This document shows positions 1 through 13,281 of a DNA stretch of 64,000 nucleotides, piece by piece. Below the pieces are notes generated by a model. It was not told the origin of the DNA. It did no database searches and saw only the letters and a program-made list of their open reading frames with translations. Source of the DNA: Vespula vulgaris. Taxonomy: Eukaryota > Arthropoda > Insecta > Hymenoptera > Vespidae. The translations under genes were made by a program, and so were the position numbers. The stretch spans positions 1,620,001 to 1,684,000 of the forward strand of contig NC_066594.1 of the NCBI RefSeq assembly GCF_905475345.1, written 5' to 3'. Within the stretch, counting starts at the first letter, position 1. Each line of letters opens with the position of its first letter.

Positions 1-654
1 GGTCAGACCGTGAACAGTCCTCGAAAAAAGGACTATCGAGAAGGGTAAGTAAGTACGTTGCTGTTAGGAGTATAATAACGATTGGATAAGGTATGGAATG
101 ATGAATTGAAAAAAAAAAAAAAAAGGGAAAGAAAAGAAGACAAAAAGAAACTGTCTCTTACACTTTTCTTCCCTTTTAATTTGCTCGTAAATCTGCGTTA
201 GGAGTTATCGTTAAAATGTGCGTATAAAAAAAGCTTTTAGATTATGGAAGATAAAAGCATTTATGAAAAAGGATTCGAAAGAGTATCGATAAAAATGATA
301 CCGTGTTAAGGATCGAAATAACAGAGAGAGAGAAAGGGAGAGGAAAAGAAAAGGAGAAATAGAGATAGAGATAGAGATAGAGAGAGAAAGAGATAGAGAG
401 AGAAAGAGAGAGAAATCTCTTGGAAAGGATATCCGGTATAACGTCTTATAAAGGATAAAGCTTCACCGAGAAGACGAGAACGGAGAGAATTTATCGAGGT
501 TGTCTGGTGAAACTAAGGGGATCAGAAACCGCAATGATTTTCAATTTTCGAATCCACTTCGTGGCCGTTCCTACTTGTCCTTCGTTTCGAGATATATTGG
601 TAGTCGTATATTACGCTCCTGATACCTAATATCTACATATATATACATATATAT

Positions 655-685
<31 letters not shown>

Positions 686-1108
686 AATATATATTTATAC
701 ATATACAGGGTGTACGATAAGAACTTCCAAGTATTATTTAAATTCTATTACATACTATCTTTCTTTTACAACAGTAAAACCATTTGCAATTGAAAACGAT
801 TCTACGTTCATTGTAAAACATGAATACTCGTACATGCATACGTACATATATAAATACATAGATACATACATTTATACATAGGTCATTTCGAGAAGGCAGA
901 AACGGAACGGAATGAAGCCTGGTCTCGTCGGTTCGAAGGTAACGAGGTTTTCCTCGGTTGGTTAATTCACCGCGGATTGAATCGCGCGAAAACACGCGCA
1001 CTAACGTAGTTTTCGACTAGTCTCCCCCTCTTCAACTATCTCTCTCTCTATCTCTCTATCTATTTCTATCTATCTCTCTCTCTATATATATATGTATATA
1101 TATGTATG

Positions 1109-1153
<45 letters not shown>

Positions 1154-1221
1154 TTTCCTCTCTCGCTTTATCAATCTGTCCGCCGGAAGTACCGACTCTA
1201 CTCGCCGCTGTTGGCTACACT

Positions 1222-1323
1222 CTGCACTTTGATCGGTACGGATTAATGATGAAAAAAACGCAGCCCCTCTATTAACGCGATCACTCAACGTGGTGTATAT
1301 CAAACGACGTTTTTACGCAAAAC
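1222..1323 (+). repeat. Paired noncoding module, copy A
   Basis: This block begins with CTGCACTTTGATC and ends with ACGTTTTTACGCAAAAC. The same two words, in the same order and orientation, occur at 1,991-2,003 and 2,063-2,079, with a shared GAAAAA-GCAGCC element between them. Internal spacing differs (about 85 versus 72 nt). The surrounding sequence is not obviously similar, so this looks like a diverged duplication of a short module. Confidence 0.55.
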
Positions 1324-1495
1324 TCCTCTACTTCGTCCATGAAAAAGCATGGATAACGTTTTCCAAACGTTCGCCGTATTCCAATCTTCGTTATCGCTAG
1401 GATACATACCACGATCTCTTTTTATTTTATTTTCTTTCATTCTTTTTCTTTTCTTTTTAGTTTTTTCTATTTTTCTTTCTTTTTTTATTATTTCT

Positions 1496-1497
<2 letters not shown>

Positions 1498-1545
<48 letters not shown>
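1498..1545. repeat. (CT)n microsatellite
   Basis: This is a nearly perfect CT dinucleotide run of about 46 nt that follows a T-rich stretch. It creates a spurious Ser-Leu open frame on the plus strand. Confidence 0.95.
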
Positions 1546-1546
<1 letters not shown>

Positions 1547-1757
1547 AACTTTTTATCTCCTCACGAAAGAAAATCGTTCGATATATTAGTAACGGTCTAG
1601 CGAAGTAATATTTTCATTATGTCGAATTCTGAATATTACATTAGTAAGTTTAAACTTTTTCCACGTAAAAACGATAACAACGTGGATTTCGCGAAGTGGG
1701 AAAAGCTTGCGAGTAAGAGGGAAAAAAAAGAAGAAACGAAAGAAAAAAAAAAGAGAA

Positions 1758-1798
<41 letters not shown>

Positions 1799-1990
1799 AA
1801 GGAAAAAAGAGCACAAAAGGGAAAGCGTTGAAAGCGAATGGATTAACACGAACTTACGTTTGTATACGTTAAATGTACTCGGAAATTTCTAATGGAATTT
1901 CATCTCTACAGATGGAACTCTTTCCATCAATAGTAGCTTTATAAATAACATTTTATATTGCGCGCATTACTAACATTTTATACGCATTCA

Positions 1991-2079
1991 CTGCACTTTG
2001 ATCTGCGGGCCATCCGATGGAAAAATGCAGCCTGTATAACTCTGTTATATCCTGCTATACGAACGTTTTTACGCAAAAC
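1991..2079 (+). repeat. Paired noncoding module, copy B
   Basis: This is the second copy of the module at 1,222-1,323. It carries the identical 13-nt opening word and 17-nt closing word. No coding frame covers both copies in register, so a cis-regulatory or repeat origin is more likely than an exon. Confidence 0.55.
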
Positions 2080-3540
2080 GGTTGGAGAAAGTGCATGAAA
2101 CGATGTAGATTACATATAACCAATAGCTACTACGAGAATTTTATACAAAAACTTTCGACATTTTCAATTACGTTATCATCAAACGTATATTGCTCGTCGA
2201 AACAATTAAATGCGATTTTACGATAAAATAAAATTTTCTATTAGACGCGTTTTGTTTCTTTTTTCTTTTTTTTTTCTATTTTCTTTTTCTACTTCATAGC
2301 TCAACAAATAAATCTAGAAAATACGTTTAACCAGCGCGTTATACTCATTACTATCGTATAAATAATAATTAACGAGTATAATAAGATGATTAAAATGAAA
2401 GTCATAATTACGTTCCTCTCGATCAATTATCGCTCATGCTATCCATAGATAGATACGTCATGTTACCTGTTTTAATTTAATGAATTTTTCTATTTTATTT
2501 CTTTTTTTTTATTTTCTACTTTTTTTCTCTCGTAACCACGAGAACACGAGAAATATTTTTATCGGTTTGTCGATCGAGTTGCTTGTAATGAACCGATGGA
2601 CGGACAGACGGTAAAACCGAAAAAAAGATATCGATGAAAATAAAGTAATAAACTACCCCAAAGCGACGGTCCAGAGACATCACTGGGAAGCAGCAGGGCT
2701 GGTGGCCTTTTAGAGTTTGCCACCACTTCCGCAAAATTTATTAAGTGATTTATTTGATGTTTGCCCTCGCAGCCGTACATACCGGGTGGTATACGCAATA
2801 ACGTTTTAATCAAAGTATTTCCCTTTTCGTTTTAGCAATATACCCAATGAAAATCTTTTCAATGGGAAATTGCTCGACTTTTAATTTCGTTATCTACCAT
2901 GGAAAAAAATAATGGACGACTCCTATCCTCTTTTTCATCCTCTTCAAAAAGTTCATCCTTCCTACATTCGAGAACACTATATACAATATTTCAATGTATC
3001 CCAATTATCAATATCTATTTTCATATCGCTTATCTATAGCGCCTGATTAATGAAGATAATTTTCGAGATATAACGCAACACTGGGAGGATTTAAGAATCA
3101 AAAAGAAAAAAAGAAAGAAAACAGAGAGAGAGAGAGAGAGAGAGAGATGAAAAATAAAGAGATTAAAAAAAAAAGAAGAAGGGAAAACAAGAAGGACAAA
3201 AAAAAGGAAAGAAGAGAAAGAAGAGACGCAGGAGCGTACGTTTCTCGTCGATCGAAATAATAATAATTTGGTTTCCCCCATTTACGGAAGGATATCCACG
3301 AAAATTGAGCCGACAAAAAGGGGTACGAGTTATCAACGGTTTATGCTCGACTCACCCGGTAGGTGGGTATTATGGTGGGTGAGTTATCGAGCGAGCTTGA
3401 ACACTATCCTCCCCGTTCCTCTGGCACATCCCTTTGGTCTCCCTTTCTCTCGCGTATATACCCTGTGTGCTCGGCTGCATCATCGGCAGGCGCAGCCGAA
3501 CGTCCGGCAATTATTCAGCAAATGTTATAATTGGCGCATT

Positions 3541-3556
3541 CCATTACGCGTAATGG
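3541..3556. promoter_or_regulatory. Perfect 16-bp palindrome with two TAAT cores
   Basis: The word CCATTACGCGTAATGG is its own reverse complement and presents two inverted ATTA/TAAT homeodomain-type cores around CGCG. It sits in a complex, GC-richer island (3,320-3,580) just before a long (GA)n block. A dimeric transcription-factor site is plausible but unproven. Confidence 0.4.
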
Positions 3557-3589
3557 ATCGCACTTAGCGGCTACCGGTGTGATTGGACA

Positions 3590-3621
3590 GAGAGAGAGAG
3601 AGAGAGGGAGAGAGAGGGAGG

Positions 3622-3662
<41 letters not shown>

Positions 3663-3765
3663 TGAAGTAGATCGACAGAGGCACGGAAACAGAGATGGAA
3701 GGATAAATAGATGGGTAGATGGACGATAGAGAGAGAGAGAGAGAGAGGGAAGAAGAGTGAGTGAA

Positions 3766-3811
<46 letters not shown>

Positions 3812-3812
3812 G
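3590..3812. repeat. Compound (GA)n microsatellite block
   Basis: Several GA runs are interrupted by a short unique segment at about 3,662-3,728. Both strands give long but meaningless open frames here. Confidence 0.9.
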
Positions 3813-4261
3813 AGGATTAGGAGGGAGAAGAGAAGGCGGTGAGGGTACAATCTCGATAATATGGCTATACCGAAGGATCTGTCGTCCATATGGTAGGTTA
3901 CTACTGCATGTTACGTGCGCATTGATTGCTACCGTCGCAAATTGTTATCGAAGTTAATGATAGTAAACTCGCGTAACCACGATAAACTTAATCTTATATT
4001 AATATCAAACCTTTACGTCGACATATTATTTAACGATAATGGTATAAATAACGAAGATATTACGAGATAATAAAAATTGTCTTTCGATTGAATTAACGTT
4101 TGAAATGATCGTTCGTCATTTCTATAAATACCATCGAGATATATTTTACGTTAGTAGAGTACGAATGTAGCCATGGTTATAATTATCAAAGTATACCAAT
4201 ATTCGATGAGAATAGTGAAGGGAATAGATCATACAGGCGGAGGATCGTTTATCAGGAACTC

Positions 4262-4303
4262 ATGCAAGAGACATAGAGATAGATAGATAGATAGATAGGT
4301 AGG

Positions 4304-4335
<32 letters not shown>

Positions 4336-4372
4336 CATACAGATAGATAGAGAGAGAAATAGAGAGAGAGAT
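4262..4372. repeat. (GATA)n/(GA)n microsatellite
   Basis: About 15 GATA-type tetranucleotides with GGTA interruptions pass into GAGA. The same GATA motif recurs at 7,780-7,808 and 58,851-58,880. Confidence 0.9.
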
Positions 4373-5734
4373 AGTCCGAAATACGGATGGCCGCATGCGG
4401 ACAATTATTAGGATGGCGAGTGGTTGGCCACTGATGCAAATGAACTACTCTATACTAACGGGAAATACATACGGTGGAAGAGAAGGGTAGAGAGAAATCT
4501 ATCGGTGTTTCGAGGAAAGCAGACTCAGGTGCGTTTGGTGGCCAGTATTGAATTTATAATTCCATTAAACGAAAGGACGAGGGAGGGAAAAGGTCTCCTT
4601 GCGGCGATAATATTTGCCCATTCTCGTGCGGTTTCCGCATCGCGTCGTCGCGTATCGCCACGTGTCGGGATCGGTTTATACCTGTGGGAACCGGATATAG
4701 AAAACAAGTAGTTTATAATTAAAAAATTATAAATTAGATAGATAATAAAAAGATAATTATTTATCTCCAGTCAAAGTTAAAACGAAGAAACGATCCCTTT
4801 GATTATAATTATAAATGAAATTGGTCGAATTGCTTACGTCGATAATGAATTTTAAAAATCATTCTCGATACATCCTTCACCCTACAGTTTAATCGCAATA
4901 ATTAAACGCGTAAATACATCTTCTCTTTTTGTTTTAACGACACGGATATATAATAAAATGAATCACAAGGTGCATGCTAAAGAAAAAATGATTACTACGA
5001 CACGATAAAGTCGAGACTTGATTGTTTATATTCAAAAATGAATTTTCTTTGTCGTCGATATATTTATCGGACTGAAAATAATGTTTATTTTTTAATAGTA
5101 CGTATCTTTCAGAGATAATTACGCGAAATTCAGAGTACGAGAGAGGCACGACCGAGAGAACATGAAATATCAATATGTAACGATATTTCGAAATAAAACC
5201 TCGATTTTCTTGTATTTTTTCGCTTATTTTCCTTCCCTTTTTTTTTGTTTTTATTTTTTGTCTTCTTTGCTTATTCAACGATAACGCATCAGTGTACTAA
5301 TTATTCGAAATGGAGTGTAATTGATTTTCAACATCGAAAAGCAAGGTAAAATCACGTGCGTTGAGTAAAAGCGTGAAAAATTCGTATGCCGTGATAAAAC
5401 CGATCATCGAATTAGCCGATCGTCATCGACTGGATCGATTCGAGCGGAAAATATATGATACATTTTTTTATTTTTATTTTTTTTTATTTTCTTCTACCTT
5501 TTATTTCTTTTTCATTTATTTATTTATTTATTTATTTTGCCCTATGAACTCAAGTCTGTCTCACGTACGGAGATACCAATGAATGCTGCCACTGTGCTGG
5601 CTGATGAGGCGGAAGGCACCTAAAAAGATAAAGCGGTGAGACTCCGTAAAGTGAAGAAAAAAGAAAGAAGGCGAGAGTCCAGAGAAAACGAGAGGAAAAG
5701 AGCTAGAAAGAAAGCTGGGAAGAGGGAGAGAGAA

Positions 5735-5784
<50 letters not shown>

Positions 5785-7384
5785 AGATACTGGGCGAAAA
5801 AGCCTGAGAGCAAAGCGAAGAGGAGCGAGAGGGAAGAGAAATCAACTTTTATTTGCCCGGAACGTCGTTAGGGGTAAGTGGAGGACCGAAGGGTGGCCGG
5901 ACGTAATGGCGCCCTCAACCCAGCCTTCGTTCTTGCCTTCCGGTATCTATAGTGCCTTCTATCGTGCCTTTTCATCCTTCTTCCTTATCCTCCCTCCCTC
6001 TCTTTCCCTCCCTCCCTCTTTCTCTTTCTCTCTCTCTCTCTTTTTCTCTCTTACAACGTCTTCCAACTTTTCGATTTTCTTCGCGTATACCCTGTCTCTT
6101 TGTGTTGCTCGTCATGTATTCGTGCCTCGCATATATCTTTCGAATTAAAAAATCATCATATTCTTTCTTAAAAGTGAACACTTTTGGTTAAACGATTTTC
6201 GACGGCACGTCAAAGATTTTTCTAGCATTATTTTTCACCTTTCACCTTTTTCATTCTTCACTTTTTCTGTCATTAATTTTTCACATTTACGCGAACGAGA
6301 AAATTGAAGATATTTATTGCGATCGAAGGAAGTTTCCTTTCTTTTCTTTTCCTTTTTCTTTGTTATTATCTCTTCTCTAGAAGAGTAGAAAAGTTAAGTA
6401 AATACGTCTTAATCGAACGATTAATAATTCACGATATTTTTTAAGTAACATATTTGTTAGAAGGAATGACCAAGCATAAGATTGTCCGAAGGAACAACGC
6501 AAAGATAAATCGCAATGATGGATACATATCGCTTAGTATATCTCGTAATTCATCGGGGCGATGCGATTTATTTAAAAGAGACGCGTTTTTCCACGAGAGA
6601 GTGCGGCCCTTTCTAGGAAACATTACCATCACAATGCTGGACAAAGAGAGCAAAGTTGAAAAAGAGAAGAGAAGAAAAGAGAAGAGAAGAGAAAAGAGGC
6701 GGGGACGTTTGGATTGCGACGTCCGGCGTCTCGACGCTCCGAAATGCCGCCATATACTTCCAACTGTGACGCCCCACCGATTACATGCTCTAAAATGCGT
6801 TCTCGATCCTCTGACTATACTGACAAACAGGATACATTTTGCATCCTTTTATATATACCATGAACCTCCACGTGTCGTTTCATAGATATTAACGCATCGA
6901 AATGACCTTTACGCAGAAAAAAAAAGGAATAAAGTTAACGAGCTATAACGTAGATAGATAAATATGTAATTTTATACTTTCCCGGCGTAGATTATTCAGA
7001 TAAACATTTTATTCGTAATGGATAACGGGACACGTGTATGGTTCCATATCAGATCATTTTGTTTTTTTTTTTTTTTTTTTTTATTATTATTAAAATTTTC
7101 TCGTGAGAACGAAAATCGTTCTGATCACGATCACAGATAATTGATATCTCCTTAGCGTTTCTTTTAATTCTTTTCTTTTCAATTAAATTTATTGTTCGTA
7201 ATAAATGAATATTTATATATTACTGTATGAAAATATAATTACTTATATATAATAAAATAAATAAATATATATATATTATACTATAATTATTATTAATAAA
7301 AGATTGGAAAGGGTGATCGTATAAATTGACGATAGTTCGTTGATTTTATATTCGTCGTAAGAAAACACTGATATACAAGAAGGA

Positions 7385-7385
<1 letters not shown>

Positions 7386-7446
<61 letters not shown>
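7386..7446. repeat. (GA)n microsatellite
   Basis: An uninterrupted GA run of about 60 nt, the longest perfect one in the left flank. The overlapping minus-strand open frames are Leu-Ser repeats and are not genes. Confidence 0.95.
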
Positions 7447-7449
<3 letters not shown>

Positions 7450-7777
7450 CAAGCGTGGGTATCACTACATGTATCCAAATATAAAGAGAAAAAGAGAGAG
7501 GAGAGAGAGCCAGAGAAGGATGAAATAACGGAGAACGAAGAAGAATCGGTGGGTAATGTAACCTCGTCAGAAGATATAGTGTCGTGAGTTGGGATGAGGG
7601 CGAGCAACCCTCCCGCACTGATAGGCAATAATACGTAAGGGGCCGGTTCCGACGAGCTGGTTATGTAGGTGTAATCGCGTGTACCGTTTACGAGCAGACA
7701 ACACATACGAAAATATATAGCGTGTGCACATGTGGGTTTAGGGTGAAAGAGAGAGAGAAAGAAAGAAAGAGAGATAC

Positions 7778-7810
<33 letters not shown>

Positions 7811-8047
7811 GAGAAAAAGAGAGAGTTAGAGAGAAATAGAGAGAAATAGAGAAGAAGAGAGAGAGAGAGAGAAAGAGATAGGGAGAGAAAGCACCAGGCC
7901 CGGAGGTCGAGCTATCATAATATAGATTAGCTCATATGGCTCCCCCCTTGTGTTAGCTCGGATCTGGCTCATAGCCTCGAGTGCTCCGGGATTCACTATT
8001 CATACACGCGACAATTAGATAGGCATTACTCCGTATATATAGCTCTT

Positions 8048-8154
8048 CACAACCACCACCATCTCCACCACCATCACTACCAACACTACCACCACCATCA
8101 CCACCACCACCACCACCACCACCACCACCACTACTATCACTATTACTACCACCA
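8048..8154. repeat. Interrupted (CCA)n trinucleotide array
   Basis: Every interruption (TCT, TCA, CTA, ACA, TTA) is itself a trinucleotide, so the array keeps one reading phase over about 105 nt. On the minus strand it reads as a Gly run with Ser and Asp inside an open frame from 8,279 to 7,953. No protein family is recognised, and slippage of a triplet repeat preserves phase without selection, so coding status is doubtful. Confidence 0.8.
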
Positions 8155-9505
8155 ACATTGTAAAGGAATACGTAGTGAAGTAGAGTGGATTGCGCGCGCA
8201 CCCTACGTACGCTGTACGTAGAAATGCTACGAAACGGAGTTGGTTGAAGGCAGGTACTAGTAGGGGCGGCTTCAGTCAACCCCTAAGCCAGTGTAAACAC
8301 GTTTTAATAGAGATTCGCTCGAGCGGCTATAATAGCTTTCCGGATGTAGCGGCCCATTCGACTTGCTCTCTCTCCCTCTTCTTCTTCTTCTCTCTTTCTC
8401 TCTCTCTCTCTCTCTATCTCTCTTTCTCTATCTCTATCTCGGTCTCTCTCTTTCTCTCTCTCTTTCTCTTCCTCCCCACCATCCATTACTCGATCTCTTT
8501 TCCATCGACCCCCATCCCATCTTTCTCGCGGTAGTTATACACGTAGATCTATGCATTCCCTCTCCAGGGTACTTCATCTTCTTTCCACGGTCTCTACTTC
8601 TACTTCTACTCTAGTCTACTCTACTCTACTCTACTCTACTCTACTTTTCTTTTCTACATAAAAAAAAAGAACTTCTCTCACGATTTTCCGCAACTAAATC
8701 GCAAAATTTTCCAACTCCGAAGGAATTAACGATAGTGTAAACGTATTCGATAAAGAAACTGAATTAAGCGCGGTTAATCGAAAAAAAATTTTGTTCTTAC
8801 TTTCCCCTTTCTTTTTCTTTTCTTTTAAACTATTTACTTTATAATCCTTCATTCGTAGGAAATATATATTTGTAATTAACGTTCGTGTTGCACTTCGTAT
8901 AACGAGGCCGACCTTTTAAATCTTCGGTGTCTATATGCGTTAAAATTCGAAAATGCCTCGAGCGAGCTTTCGATTAAAAGGTGAGATTAAAATTTTAATT
9001 CGGTTAAACGTGCACTCCGGTGGTAATAATAAAGTTTGAAGAAAAAGGTGGGGGTGCGGTAGTTTGGCAGGAGTGGGTTGAAAGAGGAGAGAAATATAAA
9101 AAAAAAAAAAAAAAAAAAATGAAAGAAAAAAAGTAAAAGAAAAGTAAAATGATCGTAAGAAATATTCGCAAAGATGACGACGATAATGATCGAAACGTTC
9201 GATTAATAATCGCGATAATATTTATTATAACGTTATTGATAAGCGTTCAATTTAAGAACACGTTTTGTACATAATGTAAAAGCCGTGTCATGATCTCGGC
9301 ACGCTTTCGAGAAGAATTTTCGACGTGAGAGCCGCACTAACGACGAAAATCTTCAAGAACGAAAGAGAGGAGTGATTAGTGCAAAACTTTATCGACTTAA
9401 GGACTCCAAAGTTTTAAACATAAAATGGTAACGTAAAAGTAGCGCGTAACGTCAGAGAGGAAAACTTTAATAAAAGCCGTCGTCGACACATCTGCAAGAC
9501 TTCTA

Positions 9506-9542
<37 letters not shown>

Positions 9543-10023
9543 TTTTCTCTCCTTCCCTTTCTTTCTTTCTCTCTATCTATCTATCTCTTTTTATTTCTTT
9601 CTGTTCGCGTTGGAAGAAAAAAGGGTTGCAGTGTCGCGATATCACAGTGCAATTATCTCGGTGGAAATGAGCTTTTGAGCTTTGCATAGATGCCTAAAAC
9701 CGCGTATGCAATACCAAGAAAGCTCTATGTATGTATGAAAGAGGTCGCGGACGGGAAAAGCTCGTATTTATACGTTCAGACGAGATAAAACGATGTCTTA
9801 GGGGCACCTGAAGCATTTACGGCATACCCAACGCCACTCTTTTTAAAAGAGATAGAGAGAGAGAGAGAGAGAAAGAGAGAGAAAGAGTGAGGGAGAGATA
9901 GAGAGAGAAACTCAAACGGGCAACTCGACATTTTAAAATTCACGAGAAACTTGTTCGCTGGTGAAATTGCAGTAAATACATTATGAAAAATCTCTGTTTT
10001 CTTACGTTAAAGAGAAAGAGAGA

Positions 10024-10059
<36 letters not shown>

Positions 10060-11394
10060 CTTTTCCATCGCCAAGAATTATTTTCCTCTTTTTCTTCATA
10101 CGTAGAAAGAAAAATTATAATATTACCGGAGCGATATCTTTCAAGAGAAAGAAAAAACAATTATCAATTGCAAATTCACAAGTACGATATTCATAGTAAT
10201 AAGATCCCTGTAACGTTAGTTAACTACGTCCATGCTCGCTCGAATTCTCTCGGAAATTCGTACTGAGCTTGGTTTCTTTGAAATTAAGAGGTCAGCTGGA
10301 TGTCAGTTACGATGACGAACGATGTGTATAAGTGCCTATTTCGAGAAGTCCGTTTTTTCTTTCTCCTTTTTTTTCTCTTTTCCATCCTCCTTTTACTTGG
10401 TTTTTTCTTCTTCTCTTTTTTTATTTTACAAATTCCGTAAAGCGAATGGTCGAGGAGAAGAAAAGGGGGGAACGAATACGCAAGGTAACGGGATACGAAC
10501 GGACGACTCTTAAGGGTAAAGAGAGAGTGAGTGAATGAGCATAAGAGAGACAGAGAGAGAGAGGGAAAGAGAGAAAGAGAGAGAGTCGAGGAGGTAGGGG
10601 TGGAAAGGTGCAAGAGGTGGGGTTCGCTAAGCTGAATAATTCAAGCTCTCATTAGGGCGACAAAAGCACCCTGATGGATAGCTGCTTGGCTTCGTTGGCC
10701 GTCGTCTGTATGAGCTCACACACTGTATGATATAGGCGGGTTATGTTTCGCTAGTACGTAAGCGTTTATGTGTTACAGGAGGACCCTATACCTATTGCAT
10801 TCGCTTGAAATATTATATAAGCCGGGTTGCAAACATATCAGAAAATGATCTACAAGCAACTATTCGGTACTACCGATAATCGTCTCAACGATTTATGACT
10901 CATACGAGCGTATCTTTCTGGTCTCTCTTTCCTTCGTTTTCTTTTTTCTCTTTTTTCTTTTCTTTTCTCAACGCTTAGATTTTCTTTTTCCGATAATCGA
11001 ATAATAATCGTATCGATAATCACACTCAATATCAATTCAATTATCGTATAAATAGAATACAATAGGAAAACTCGCGATTCTACGAATTCGTATTTCCATT
11101 ATCTTAGATTAAATTTTCAATTCGAAGTTGACGAAGATTTAACGAGACGTTCGCGGCTCGTGAAATACGATCAAATAGATAATATCGTATTTTAAAGATA
11201 AGTAAGTATACGCACGAGTATTTCGCTATCGATCATACTGATTCGTTATTCAACACGCAAGCCGTATTATAAACTCGATCACTCTCAAGCACTCAGTTTT
11301 ATTTCAGCAATCACGAGACGAACGCTTGCCAGACTGCATCGAAATCAAGCACGTCGAAATGATGAATTTTTTAAGTAACGCGATAGCTAAGAGA

Positions 11395-11453
11395 AAAAGT
11401 GAAAGAAAGAGAGAAAGAGAAAGAAAGAAAGAGAGAGAGAGAGACAGAGAGAG

Positions 11454-11484
<31 letters not shown>
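11395..11484. repeat. (GA)n/(GAAA)n microsatellite
   Basis: Mixed GA and GAAA repeats. They generate Lys-Arg-Glu frames on the plus strand and Ser-Leu-Phe frames on the minus strand. Confidence 0.9.
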
Positions 11485-11608
11485 ACATCGCGATATCATT
11501 CCGCTCTCGCTATTACGTTCTTTTATTTGCACAATTCCAGAGTCGGAGTCGCAGACGGCAAAGTCCTTAAGCACGATAAATATCGTCTTCTTTCCTCGTC
11601 GTAGTAAA

Positions 11609-11700
11609 CCCTCCTCCTCCTCCTCCTCCTCCTCCTCCTCCACCTCCACCTCCATCTCTTCCTCCTCCTCTTCCTCCTCCTCTTCTTTCTCCTCCTCATT
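11609..11700. repeat. (TCC)n/(CCT)n trinucleotide array
   Basis: About 90 nt of TCC triplets with CTT and CAT variants, reading as poly-Ser on the plus strand and poly-Glu or poly-Arg on the minus strand. No flanking conserved protein sequence is visible. Confidence 0.85.
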
Positions 11701-11812
11701 TCTTTTTTCTTTCTCTTCTTTCTCTTTCCATCCCACTCGAGCCATCTCACCCCCTCTTTCCTTTTTTGTTTTATTTCGGATGTTCTTTCATTTCTTAAAA
11801 GGTTCCCGGTGA

Positions 11813-11859
11813 TAATTAGCACAATGCGCGGCCACATTAATTATTAGCCGTGCTAATTA
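11813..11859. promoter_or_regulatory. Inverted homeodomain-site cluster
   Basis: A perfect 10-bp inverted repeat, TAATTAGCAC (11,813-11,822) and GTGCTAATTA (11,850-11,859), brackets a further ATTAATTATTAG stretch. At least three TAATTA-type cores lie within 47 bp. The flanks (GCGCGGCCAC, CCCGAGG) are GC-richer and complex. This looks like an enhancer core; the call rests on motif density only. Confidence 0.4.
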
Positions 11860-12269
11860 CCCGAGGATAAATCGCTTGGTAAGGGGGTAGACGAAAGAGG
11901 AGGGGAGTTGGAGCGTAAGAGGGTAGGACGCTCGAGAGGACGTAAAGGGAGGGGATATAGTGGGCGGAGAGGCCCATTACCGTTATTGCTGCAACAAACC
12001 GTCCAACAACAGCGATAAATACGACCGAGAGGCTGGCGTTACAAATGTCTCTCTGAGTTATGATTATTTAGCGCCGCTCGCCGTAGTCGGCCCCGTTTCG
12101 TTGGTGGCCTGCAACAAACCACCTATTCTCCCTCCTCACCTCCTACCTCCTACTCTCTTGCTTTTCTATTCGAGTTTATATATATATATATATGTACATA
12201 CATACGTACATATATACATATCTGTAATACACCACGTCGTCGACGAGTAGTATTGTCTTTAATGTACTT

Positions 12270-12273
12270 TTCT

Positions 12274-12320
<47 letters not shown>

Positions 12321-12408
12321 AATTTGACGATAATATTTTATAATACTCTTTAAGATTTCTTTCTTTTCTTTCTTTTCTTTTTTTTTCCTTTCTTTCTTTC
12401 TCTCTCTC

Positions 12409-12447
<39 letters not shown>

Positions 12448-12450
12448 CTG
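12270..12450. repeat. (CTTT)n and (CTGT)n tetranucleotide arrays
   Basis: A CTTT run at about 12,274-12,320 is followed by a TTTC-rich stretch and then CTGT repeats at about 12,410-12,448. No gene is supported. Confidence 0.9.
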
Positions 12451-12859
12451 ATTCGTTCTTTATCGATCATCCATTTAAAAGATCAAATTTTTGGAATCGA
12501 TCGTATTAATCGAGTTAATAGTTCGACGTTGTTTTCGAGATTAGTTTCTTTCATTGAATTTAATCCTATACCAATTGAATGATCTTGTTCTCACGTCGAA
12601 GATCTTTATTCATTTAAATTCTTTCGTCAAATAAATCCGTGATAATAAACTAGCAAGTTTATACATTACGAACGTAACATTAACGTTACGTTAAGGTTTC
12701 AGAATATGAAATGAATTATTTTTATTCGAGAGGGGTTATATTATTTACAATTCAAATGCGACTCGGTATTACAATGAAACAGCTCGGTCACGTTTTCTTT
12801 TTAATACAAAGTAACGCGAATGATATTGTAATAAATGCTACGAGATTAGAATCTCGTAT

Positions 12860-12892
<33 letters not shown>

Positions 12893-13250
12893 GTCTCTCT
12901 TTTCGAAAGAAAGAAAAGAAAAAAAAAGGAATCATAGTGTCGGTGGAAGAAAACATAAAAAACGTTTTTAATTGACGTTCCTTTTTTCTTCTTTTTTTAT
13001 TTTTATTTATTTATTCTTTTTTTATTTTGTTTAAGCGGATTTCTCACCTCGACAAATTCCTTTCGTTAATCGTTCTGATGAACCTTTTTTATGAAGTCAA
13101 CATCTTCGTCTGGTTTACGTAATGTATTTTCTTTTTTTTTGTGTGAATTTATTAGCACGTTACGTCTATAATCGATCTAATCGTTAAATTTTAACGAGTA
13201 TTAACAAATTTCAACTCCATTTGTAAAAGATCTTATAAATTAATGCTCTC

Positions 13251-13281
<31 letters not shown>

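Noticed and set aside
1349..1600. Open frames rich in Leu-Ser or Arg-Glu here and at 1,586-1,831, 3,515-3,889, 5,561-6,191, 7,293-7,706, 8,304-8,614, 11,371-11,837, 56,071-56,649, 60,663-61,019 and 63,090-63,425
   Set aside because: They are direct translations of (CT)n/(GA)n microsatellites with no conserved flanks or splice partners.
4262..4372. Regular repeats considered as CRISPR-like arrays
   Set aside because: They are tetranucleotide microsatellites without spacers in an insect genome; no CRISPR array is present.
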